Positions 1 through 5,078 of a stretch of DNA of 6,686 bases are shown piece after piece (the first letter of the stretch is position 1; each line of letters starts with the position of its first letter). The position numbers were made by a program, and so were the translations under genes. The stretch spans positions 1-6,686 of the forward strand of contig JANNZY010000110.1 of the NCBI GenBank assembly GCA_031410915.1, read 5' to 3'. Below the pieces are notes generated by a model. That model was not told the origin of the DNA, did not search any database, and was given only the letters and a program-made list of their open reading frames with translations. This DNA comes from WLMZ01 sp031410915 (lineage in GTDB: Bacteria; Actinomycetota; Acidimicrobiia; Acidimicrobiales; Ilumatobacteraceae).

Positions 1-182
1 TCGAAGAGCCGGCCGATCTTGCCTGCGCCACCGCCAGCGGTGGCCCAGCCGACGACGAGCAGTGCCACCACGGCTGCGCCGAGCAGGACGAGTGCGTACT
101 CGGTGGTGGCCTGCCCCGAGTCGGACAGCTGACGGTTCCATGTGCGGATGCGGATGTAGGAGTGGATGAGTCGGTTGCGCAT
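1..182 (-). CDS. Flp-type (type IVb-like) small pilin, C-terminus cut by window edge
   Basis: This is probably the major structural pilin of the tad pilus, or a DUF4244-like small pilin relative, made as a membrane-anchored prepilin. The visible 60 residues start at an ATG (180-182) with a good ribosome site (GGAGG, 6 bases upstream). A basic leader of about 23 residues ends in Ser-Gly. It is followed by the motif Q-A-T-T-E-Y (24-29) and a hydrophobic stretch (about residues 30-48), then a Gly-rich turn. If the prepilin peptidase cuts after Gly23, Glu28 falls at mature position +5 with Tyr at +6, the arrangement expected of Flp pilins. It sits 36 bases after tadC in the same direction, where actinobacterial tad clusters usually carry the small pilin. 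The end lies outside the window. The pilin class is well supported; the choice between true Flp and DUF4244 is open. Confidence 0.75.
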   Translation of the reverse strand, partial: MRNRLIHSYIRIRTWNRQLSDSGQATTEYALVLLGAAVVALLVVGWATAGGGAGKIGRLF

Positions 183-218
183 GGCGGGCCTCCGGGCGGG
201 GATCGTGGGATGCGGTCG

Positions 219-935
219 TCATCGGGGAAGTCCCCGCAACGACGAGACGGTCCCGGCAAGGAGCGGGACGACGGTGAGCAGCACGAACGAGGGCAGCGTG
301 CAGCCGACAAGTGGAAATGACAGCGTGATCGGCAGTTGCCGCGCCGCCGCGTCGGCATGGCGGCGGCGTTCGGCCCGGGATTCGGCGGCGAGACGATCCA
401 GCACCGGCACCAGGGGCGTGCCATAGCGCGATGCGAGCGCGAGGGCGTCGGCGATCGGCTGCGCGGCGGGGCCGAGCCGCTGCGGGAGCTCGGCGAGCGC
501 CTCACCGAGCCCGTCACCGCGACGGGTGCGGACATCGAGGGCACGAAGCGCGTCGGCGATCACCGGATGCACCGAGGCAGTGATCGCGCTGAGCGCGCTG
601 GCGGGTGAGCGACCGGCCCGGATGGTGAGCACGAGCAGGTCGACGAAGTCGGGCAGCGAGTTGCCGACCTGTCGTTCGACCTGCCGACGCCGGCGGCTCC
701 GCCGCACGCGTGTGGTCACCACCCCACCGGCCACGCCACAGAGTGCAGCGAGAGGTCCGAGTGCAACTGCAGCGGCCACTGCCGCGGCGCAGCCGACGCC
801 GCGCCGACGCCGGGCACGGACCACAGGGTCGACGGGGCAGGGCCGAATGGACGTCGCGGCGATCCGCTCCGGACGCGGACGCAACGCCCAGGCAGCGACG
901 AGTACGAGGACGCCGGTGAGCAGACCTGTTCTCAT
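219..935 (-). CDS. tadC: TadC, tad pilus inner-membrane platform protein (type II secretion F domain)
   Basis: 238 residues. TadC and TadB are thought to form the membrane platform on which the TadA ATPase acts to push pilin subunits into the fibre. Visible parts are a hydrophobic N-terminal segment (about 4-18), a second membrane segment (about 47-73), an Arg-rich cytoplasmic stretch (76-88), then the F-domain. The F-domain begins with the typical LPDFVDLLVLTIRAG motif (94-108) and runs through to an amphipathic Arg-rich region near 185-200. A long hydrophobic C-terminal segment (about 203-229) follows. The ATG at 935 has no convincing Shine-Dalgarno sequence, and no other start codon lies upstream in frame within the spacer, so this start is the best choice. 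It follows tadB after 103 bases, unlike the 4-base overlaps earlier in the operon, and precedes the pilin by 36 bases. Confidence 0.88.
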   Translation of the reverse strand: MRTGLLTGVLVLVAAWALRPRPERIAATSIRPCPVDPVVRARRRRGVGCAAAVAAAVALGPLAALCGVAGGVVTTRVRRSRRRRQVERQVGNSLPDFVDLLVLTIRAGRSPASALSAITASVHPVIADALRALDVRTRRGDGLGEALAELPQRLGPAAQPIADALALASRYGTPLVPVLDRLAAESRAERRRHADAAARQLPITLSFPLVGCTLPSFVLLTVVPLLAGTVSSLRGLPR

Positions 936-984
936 GGCGCGCCCACGAACGACTGGTGTCGTGGTCGGGCACGAGTTGAGGGGA

Positions 985-1082
985 TCTCGTCGGGTCCCGC
1001 ATGCTTGGTTGCATGCAACGCCAACCGGCGGCGCCGAGTCACGTCGTGCCTCGAATGGTTCGTTGCATCCAACGCCAACCGG
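985..1082 (-). repeat. Diverged tandem duplication of the tadB 3' end
   Basis: Two copies of a 44-base block, at 1039-1082 (the last codons and stop of tadB) and 985-1028 (spacer before tadC), lie exactly 54 bases apart. Counting by eye on the minus strand, 36 of 44 positions match, including 20 of the first 21. The first copy encodes GWRWMQRTIRGTT followed by TGA. The second would encode GWRCMQPSMRDPT followed by AGA, so the stop has no counterpart in the second copy. Because 54 is a multiple of three, both copies share the tadB frame. The left copy also contains the perfect 12-base palindrome GTTGCATGCAAC (1008-1019). This looks like an old local duplication. Whether it has a role, for instance in spacing tadC from tadB, cannot be seen. 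Confidence 0.75.
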
Positions 1083-1761
1083 TGATGTTCAGCGCCAGGC
1101 CAAGCATCAGCGCGGCCATGCCGGGCAGCGTGATGGAGAACGCCCGGACGTCGGCGGACGTCGCCAGCGTCCACGCGGCGAACGCAATGGGCAAGACGGT
1201 GAGCACCTTGGCCGACAGGCGCGCCTGTGCGCCCTGAGCAACGCGATCAGCGGCGATGGTGTGTCGCTCGCGCAAGGTGCCTGCGGCACGATCCAACGAT
1301 TCGCCGACGTTGCCGCCGTGGTCTGCGCACAGCCGAAGGACATGTACGGCGTAGGCCACGTCCGCGCCCGCGTTCGCACCAGCGGTGGCGAGTGCGTGGT
1401 GCACGGATGCACCCCCGGAGATGGCACGGGCGACCGGCGCGAGCGCGTGGGCGTGTTCGGCGTGGCTCATTGTCTGTACGAGCGCGGTCGAGAGGGTGTC
1501 GCCGGACGCGCATCGCCGGGCGATCGTGTCGAGGGTGTTGGCCAGTTCGGCCGCCGACGACCCGACCGGCGGAGCGCGCCGCCGTCGCCACTGTTCGCAC
1601 CAACGAAGGAGCGCGTTCACGGACCCGAGCCGCGCGGACACGACGGGGGCACGCAGCCGGCGGCGCGCCTGCGCACGCGTGCCGATCAGGACCAGCCGCC
1701 CACCGAGCAGAGCGATCAGCACGGCGATCAGCACCGTCGTCGTGAGCGAGGCGGCGCTCAC
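1039..1761 (-). CDS. tadB: TadB, tad pilus inner-membrane platform protein
   Basis: 240 residues, starting at a GTG (1759-1761) that overlaps the tadA stop as GTGA. That overlap suggests translational coupling and sets the start; the reading frame stays open far upstream, but that part lies over tadA and is not coding. TadB pairs with TadC in the platform of the Flp pilus machine. A hydrophobic N-terminal anchor (about residues 8-27) is followed by an Arg-rich cytoplasmic region. The type II secretion F-like domain (about 68-180) includes helices around ELANTLDTIARR and a C-A-D-H-G-G-N-V-G-E-S-L-D-R-A turn (145-159), typical of this family. Two C-terminal membrane segments lie at about 187-204 and 218-238. 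The protein is shorter than the roughly 300-residue TadB of Proteobacteria, as is common in actinobacteria. Its last 14 codons are duplicated downstream. Confidence 0.85.
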   Translation of the reverse strand: MSAASLTTTVLIAVLIALLGGRLVLIGTRAQARRRLRAPVVSARLGSVNALLRWCEQWRRRRAPPVGSSAAELANTLDTIARRCASGDTLSTALVQTMSHAEHAHALAPVARAISGGASVHHALATAGANAGADVAYAVHVLRLCADHGGNVGESLDRAAGTLRERHTIAADRVAQGAQARLSAKVLTVLPIAFAAWTLATSADVRAFSITLPGMAALMLGLALNITGWRWMQRTIRGTT

Positions 1762-2894
1762 GTCCGGCCCCGCGACAGCGACTGCACGACACGACCGTCG
1801 GCAACGACAAGTCGATGGGTCATCTCGGGAGCGTCGGCTCCGGCGAGCTCGAGAACGTGGCTGACCTGCCGCCCGCCATCGGCGTGACGATCGACGTGCA
1901 CGACCAGATCGAGGCTGGACCGCACGTGCTCGCGAACGGCCGGAAGTGGCCACGACGGAGCGTGTTGCACCACGAGCGTCTCGATGCGACGGAGCGCGTC
2001 GGCAGCGCTGTTGGCATGCACCGTGGCGAGGGATCCGCGATGACCGGTGTTGAGCGCCTGCAGCAGGTCGACGACCTCGCCGCCACGGATCTCGCCGAGG
2101 ACGAGTCGGTCCGGGCGCAGCCGCAGCGAGGTGCGCACGAGATCGGTCATCGTGACGGCGGCGATGCCATCCACCGAGGCCGGCCGGGTCTCGAGTCGCA
2201 GCACGTGTGGCGCGTCGAGGCGCAACTCGGCAGTGTCCTCGAGCGTGATGATGCGCTCGCCGGGCGCGACGAATGCCGCGAGCGCGTTCAGCGCGCTGGT
2301 CTTGCCCGACGACGTGGACCCACTGATGACGATGTTGCAACGCCGTTCGACGGCCGACCGGAGCAGCTCGCACACCGCCGGCGACGCGAACTCGTCGATT
2401 CGGCGGCGATGGATGGCGAAGCGACGGATGCTGAAGCACGGACCGTCGATCGCAATGGGCTCGACGACGGCGCACACTCGAGAGCCATCGGGCAGTCGCG
2501 CGTCGACGACGGGCGACAGGCGGTCGATGCGGCGACCGGTCGGGGCGAGGATGCGCTCGATCAAGCGTGACGTGACGTCGGTGTCCAGCCGGCCTGCTCG
2601 AATGGTGGTGCCTGCCCGCTCGACCCACACGTCGCCACCGGCATTGACCATGACCTCGTTGATCGACGGATCGGCCAGCAGCGGCTGCAGCGGCCCGAGA
2701 CCGTGGACGCGTGCGACGGCGAGCGCCACGATGCCGGCGATCTCGTCTGCGGTGGCCAGCGGCAACATGGTCCGCGCAGATGCCACCGCGCGGGTTCGCG
2801 CCTCACCCGGCGTGGCATCCGGCGATGAGGCCAGGTGCTGGCAGATCCGGTCGACGACGCCGTCACGCCCGTCATTGGTGATTCGATCGCTCAC
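1758..2894 (-). CDS. tadA: TadA/CpaF-family secretion ATPase of the tad pilus
   Basis: 378 residues. This is the cytoplasmic hexameric ATPase (type II/IV secretion ATPase family) expected to drive Flp pilus assembly. All hallmark motifs are visible. The N-terminal domain carries the L-G-P-L-Q-P-L-L-A-D-P-S-I-N-E-V-M-V-N segment (66-84). Walker A is GSTSSGKT (192-199, Lys198), and the Asp box is ITLEDTAELRL (216-226). Walker B is LVLGEIRG (264-271, catalytic Glu268), and the His box spans H285 to TVHANS (291-296). Length is close to other actinobacterial CpaF/TadA proteins. The GTG start (2892-2894) overlaps the upstream gene's stop as GTGA, and its own stop overlaps the tadB start the same way, so tadZ-tadA-tadB read as one tightly coupled unit. 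Nothing appears missing or damaged. Confidence 0.93.
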   Translation of the reverse strand: MSDRITNDGRDGVVDRICQHLASSPDATPGEARTRAVASARTMLPLATADEIAGIVALAVARVHGLGPLQPLLADPSINEVMVNAGGDVWVERAGTTIRAGRLDTDVTSRLIERILAPTGRRIDRLSPVVDARLPDGSRVCAVVEPIAIDGPCFSIRRFAIHRRRIDEFASPAVCELLRSAVERRCNIVISGSTSSGKTSALNALAAFVAPGERIITLEDTAELRLDAPHVLRLETRPASVDGIAAVTMTDLVRTSLRLRPDRLVLGEIRGGEVVDLLQALNTGHRGSLATVHANSAADALRRIETLVVQHAPSWPLPAVREHVRSSLDLVVHVDRHADGGRQVSHVLELAGADAPEMTHRLVVADGRVVQSLSRGRT

Positions 2895-3544
2895 GGGTCC
2901 AACTCACGAAGTCGGGACACCATCAGGCGCGGCCAGCGGCTGAGGACGAGACCAGCGTCCACCGCGCGGGCAATCGCGGGATCAAGCGCGAGCTCGACGA
3001 TCGTCGAGACGCCGATGCTGTGCGCAACGTCGTTGACGCGCAGCGCGCGACCCGGCTCGTGGACCACGATCGCGTGAGTCGGTCGCTGTGTGCTGCTCAC
3101 CGAATGGCGCATGGTCAGGTAGCACGCACGAGTGACCAGCACCCGCTGCTGCGCAGCAGCGACGACGGCCGGCGGCACACGGCCAACCGCGGTCGTCCCG
3201 GCATCGACCACCACGGATACGTCGTCAGCGGCGGCCAGCACCTGGCCGAGCTCGGCCCATCGTGGATGGTCGGGCGGGGCCACGACCGAGCCCGCTGGCA
3301 CGACACGCAACGAGTCGTTCACGCTCACCGCCAGCGCGTCCAACGCTGTGACGGGTGCGCCGGTCGCTGAGACCCAATCGTGCACGCCGGGGCTGGTTGG
3401 TTCGGCAACGCCCAGCGCGGCCGGCACGTCACCGGCGAGATCGACGAGCAGGACGGGACGATGACGGGAGCGGACGAGGGCCAGCAAGCACGCGGCGACT
3501 GTGGTGCCACTGCCTCCCTTGTCCGCCCACAGGGCGGTCAACAC
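2891..3544 (-). CDS. tadZ: TadZ/CpaE-like ParA-family ATPase, first gene of the tad operon
   Basis: 217 residues. TadZ/CpaE proteins are MinD/ParA-like ATPases thought to choose where in the cell the pilus machine assembles. The N-terminus shows a deviant P-loop, KGGSGTT (9-15). The signature Lys at the start is present, but the Lys normally found before Thr (GKT) is Thr here. VLLVD (31-35) fits the switch-region Asp, and VSVVVDAG (109-116, Asp114) fits Walker B. There is no N-terminal receiver domain as in Caulobacter CpaE. The GTG at 3544 has GAGGT about 5 bases upstream. Its stop overlaps the tadA start by 4 bases. Because the P-loop is atypical, it may bind nucleotide without normal hydrolysis, as proposed for some TadZ proteins; that is inference. 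Actinobacterial homologues are also annotated as septum-site-determining (Ssd)-like. Confidence 0.82.
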   Translation of the reverse strand: MLTALWADKGGSGTTVAACLLALVRSRHRPVLLVDLAGDVPAALGVAEPTSPGVHDWVSATGAPVTALDALAVSVNDSLRVVPAGSVVAPPDHPRWAELGQVLAAADDVSVVVDAGTTAVGRVPPAVVAAAQQRVLVTRACYLTMRHSVSSTQRPTHAIVVHEPGRALRVNDVAHSIGVSTIVELALDPAIARAVDAGLVLSRWPRLMVSRLRELDP

Positions 3545-3671
3545 AACACACCTCGGTTCTCCGGCCGGGACGCGGGTGCGCCCGGGCGGTCAGCGAGTGA
3601 TCAGTCGGGGGAAGACAGCGAGCAAGGTAGCGCGACGGTGTGACAGTCCCACCGAAAGTTCCGCCGGTGGC
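3545..3671 (-). promoter_or_regulatory. Spacer before the tad operon, probable operon promoter region
   Basis: This 127-base gap separates the dehydrogenase stop from the first tad gene, both on the minus strand. I infer that the tad promoter lies here because all tad genes downstream are closely packed. The best -10-like match on the minus strand is TACCTT (3624-3629), but I see no matching -35, so the position is weak. The ribosome site GAGGT of tadZ is at the left end. Confidence 0.3.
3649..3670 (-). terminator. Hairpin just after the dehydrogenase stop, possible terminator
   Basis: On the minus strand, CCACCG and CGGTGG form a perfect 6-pair stem around a 10-base loop, starting 1 base after the TGA at 3672. 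No T-run follows, so an intrinsic terminator is not demonstrated. It could equally be an mRNA-stabilising hairpin. Confidence 0.3.
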
Positions 3672-4676
3672 TCAGCCCGCGGTGAGGCCGAGTTGGGCCG
3701 GCGCGACCACGTTGCGCAGTTCTTCGCCTCGCGCCCAACGGCCGAGGTTGTCGATGAAGATCAGTCCGGCCCGGTGGTGCGCCAGCGCGGTGGCTCCAGA
3801 GTTGTGCGGCGTGATGATCACGTTCGGCATCGTCCAGAGCGGGCTGTCCGCGGGCAGCGGCTCGACCGCGAACACGTCCAGCGCTGCGCCGGCGAGTCGC
3901 CCGCCGGCCAACGCGTCGATCAGCGCCGCCTCGTCGACGAGCGCCCCCCGCCCGACGTTGACGAGCCGCGTGGTGGGCCGCATCAGCGCGAGTTGCTCGG
4001 CACCGATCATGCCGATGGTGTCGTCGGTCAACGGCAACGCGACGACCACGTAATCGGCCCATGCGAGCAACGCCGGCAATTCGTCGAACGTGACGGTCTC
4101 ACAGGGCTCGTTGCCGGCGACGGTGCGTCGACAGCCGCGCACGTTCATGCCGAGCGCGATGCCGAGTCGGGCGGTCTCCTCGCCGATCGGACCCATCCCG
4201 AGCACTGCCAGGTTCGCGCCGTCGACCTCGTCCCCCGTGTGCGGCTCCCATCGCACGTCTCGCTGCGCGTCCAGCCAGGCAGGGAGATCGCGGCTCATCG
4301 CCAGGATCATCATTGCCACGGTCTGTGCGATCGGGCGCGCCGACGAGCCCGACGAGGTCGTCAACGTCGCGCCGCGACGCACGAACTCGGCGAAGACAGG
4401 GCTGTCGACTCCGGCTGAAAACGTGTGCAGCCACTGCAGGTTCGGAGCGTGCAGGCACGCGCCGATGTAGCGCGAGGTGCCTGACGGCCAGGCGTCGCCG
4501 CTGAAGAACGCGATCGAGATTCGCGCCAGATCCTCGTCGCTGACGAGTGACTCATCGTCGAGCAGCACCGTCTCGATGGCCGGGCAAGCGGCCAGCAACT
4601 CGGTGCCGTACCGGTCCCATGCTGTGTCTGTACAGAACAGGACCGGCGCGGGCTTCGTCGGGTTGTCGTCGCTCAG
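3672..4676 (-). CDS. D-2-hydroxyacid dehydrogenase (D-isomer specific), CTG start inferred
   Basis: NAD(P)-dependent enzyme interconverting a 2-oxoacid and a D-2-hydroxyacid; the substrate cannot be told. Numbering from the inferred start (334 residues), the dinucleotide fold has GMGPIG (160-165), and catalytic residues appear as Arg243 (NVGRG), Glu272 (DVFAVEP) and His291 (TPHNSG). Arg-Arg after the second strand (GCRRT) in place of an acidic residue hints at NADP(H) preference. The first usual start codon is a TTG at 4598 (308 residues). However, in-frame sequence upstream, VLFCTDTAWDRYG, reads as the expected first strand of the catalytic domain. The only start-like codon that includes it at a suitable place is CTG at 4674-4676. 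That codon overlaps the upstream ORF's stop as CTGA, with AGAAGG about 10 bases before. If CTG is wrong, either the protein is truncated or the sequence holds an error. The gene lies on the same strand as the tad operon but shows no functional link to it. Confidence 0.85.
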   Translation of the reverse strand: MSDDNPTKPAPVLFCTDTAWDRYGTELLAACPAIETVLLDDESLVSDEDLARISIAFFSGDAWPSGTSRYIGACLHAPNLQWLHTFSAGVDSPVFAEFVRRGATLTTSSGSSARPIAQTVAMMILAMSRDLPAWLDAQRDVRWEPHTGDEVDGANLAVLGMGPIGEETARLGIALGMNVRGCRRTVAGNEPCETVTFDELPALLAWADYVVVALPLTDDTIGMIGAEQLALMRPTTRLVNVGRGALVDEAALIDALAGGRLAGAALDVFAVEPLPADSPLWTMPNVIITPHNSGATALAHHRAGLIFIDNLGRWARGEELRNVVAPAQLGLTAG

Positions 4677-4747
4677 GACGACTTGACCTTCTTGGCCGCG
4701 AATGCGAGGACGCCGAGAAGGCCGATGAGCAGGATGATTTTCTTCAT
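4673..4747 (-). CDS. 24-residue membrane-peptide ORF upstream of the dehydrogenase
   Basis: This short ORF starts with ATG (4745-4747) and reads MKKIILLIGLLGVLAFAAKK before a basic-polar tail (VKSS). Two Lys, a single hydrophobic helix of about 15 residues and a Lys-rich end make a plausible single-span peptide with a cytoplasmic basic tail. It resembles the first half of small actinobacterial membrane proteins of the DLW-39 type but lacks the acidic DLW tail, so I do not assign it to that family. Its stop overlaps the inferred CTG start of the dehydrogenase, so it could act as a translated leader. No well-spaced ribosome site is seen. A TAGTGT box ending 8 bases before the ATG (4756-4761) suggests a leaderless or very short-leader transcript. 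It may still be a chance ORF. Confidence 0.45.
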   Translation of the reverse strand: MKKIILLIGLLGVLAFAAKKVKSS

Positions 4748-4755
4748 GGCTCCCG

Positions 4756-4761
4756 ACACTA
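4756..4761 (-). promoter_or_regulatory. Candidate -10 box for the small ORF and dehydrogenase
   Basis: TAGTGT on the minus strand fits the TAnnnT pattern of actinobacterial -10 boxes and ends 8 bases before the ATG at 4747, as in leaderless transcripts. No good -35 was found. The selC promoter must share this 60-base spacer in the opposite direction. Confidence 0.3.
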
Positions 4762-4794
4762 GACGGTCACTACTCGCCGCCGCACCGGGTCGGA

Positions 4795-4800
4795 TAGCGT
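4795..4800 (+). promoter_or_regulatory. selC: Candidate -10 box of selC
   Basis: TAGCGT lies 7 bases before the first base of the tRNA, the distance expected if transcription starts at or just before the mature 5' end. No clear -35 is visible at the usual spacing. Confidence 0.35.
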
Positions 4801-4807
4801 GCACGAC

Positions 4808-4903
4808 GGAGGTGTCCGGGTGCCTGGTGGACTCCGCCGCCTTCAAAGCGGTTGGGACGAGCGATCCTCGTCCGGCGGGTTCGATTCCCGTCCACCTCCG
4901 CCA
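4808..4903 (+). tRNA. selC: tRNA-Sec (anticodon TCA), selenocysteine tRNA
   Basis: 96 bases with an encoded CCA end. The tRNA is charged with serine, converted to selenocysteyl-tRNA and used by SelB to read UGA. Visible parts: acceptor stem GGAGGTG (4808-4814) with CACCTCC (4893-4899); anticodon stem GCCGC/GCGGT (4836-4840, 4848-4852); loop CTTCAAA with TCA at 4843-4845; a long variable arm of 7 perfect pairs, GGACGAG/CTCGTCC (4855-4861, 4867-4873), with a 5-base loop; and T arm GCGGG-TTCGATT-CCCGT (4875-4891). Discriminator is G4900. The large variable arm with a TCA anticodon is diagnostic. The eighth acceptor pair typical of bacterial tRNA-Sec would be T4815 with C4892, which do not pair. 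The selA, selB and selD genes are not in the window. Confidence 0.95.
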
Positions 4904-4916
4904 CAGCGGCTCTGGG

Positions 4917-4998
4917 CGTTCATGGAGAACCACGGGATCGGCCCTGACCAGGGATTTCCTCCGGTACTGTCCATGGACGTCCAGGGACGTTCATGGAG
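4917..4998 (+). repeat. Repeated CGTTCATGGAG motif, one copy forming an inverted repeat
   Basis: CGTTCATGGAG occurs at 4917-4927 and again at 4988-4998, 71 bases apart. The second copy is half of an inverted repeat, TCCATGGACGTC (4970-4981) and GACGTTCATGGA (4986-4997), with a CAGG spacer and one mismatched position. Similar sites in opposite orientations so close to int could be recombinase or accessory-factor binding sites. Confidence 0.6.
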
Positions 4999-5022
4999 TG
5001 TAAGTCTCATTGTAAGTCTCAG
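4999..5022 (+). repeat. Tandem 12-base direct repeat TGTAAGTCTCA(T/G)
   Basis: TGTAAGTCTCAT (4999-5010) is followed without a gap by TGTAAGTCTCAG (5011-5022). The repeats lie directly next to the inverted repeat and about 18 bases before the candidate int -10 box. This is the size and layout of integrase arm-type sites or of operator half-sites; neither role is proven. Confidence 0.65.
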
Positions 5023-5039
5023 TGTCACGTGTCGAGGGC

Positions 5040-5045
5040 TAACCT
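5040..5045 (+). promoter_or_regulatory. Candidate -10 box of int
   Basis: TAACCT fits the actinobacterial TAnnnT pattern and lies 33 bases before the GTG start, leaving room for the ribosome site. No -35 consensus is seen at 17-18 bases; that position is filled by the tandem repeats, so activation or repression there is possible. Confidence 0.3.
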
Positions 5046-5078
5046 GGGTGGGGTACAGCACCGAAGGGAGGTCCTCAC

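Larger units (their letters stand above)
4904..5078 (+). promoter_or_regulatory. Repeat-rich non-coding leader between selC and int
   Basis: I find no gene in these 175 bases. They contain a short near-palindrome CCCTG-AC-CAGGG (4942-4953), the inverted and direct repeats listed separately (4917-5022), a candidate int promoter, and the int ribosome site GGGAGGT (5066-5072). The density of short repeats next to an integrase gene suggests protein-binding sites, either for the integrase, for an excision factor, or for control of int. Confidence 0.5.

Noticed and set aside
526..1887. Long plus-strand open frame opposite tadC and tadB, and similar ones at 1815-2570, 2047-2943 and 3501-4418
   Set aside because: They lie antisense to well-supported tad and dehydrogenase genes, are rich in Arg, Ala and Thr with no recognisable domain, and arise from GC-rich codon bias.
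1762..2628. Upstream extension of the tadB frame over tadA
   Set aside because: The extension is Arg/His-rich nonsense over the conserved tadA motifs; the GTG at 1761 overlapping the tadA stop is the natural start.
3943..3957. GCCCCCCG-like run as a missing tRNA-Arg 5' half
   Set aside because: It lies inside the dehydrogenase and has no D arm or anticodon stem after it.
4673..4675. UGA of the small ORF as a selenocysteine codon, given selC nearby
   Set aside because: Reading through gives a non-conserved Arg/Ser-rich sequence antisense in character, and the real dehydrogenase uses another frame. No hairpin of SECIS type was noticed right after it.
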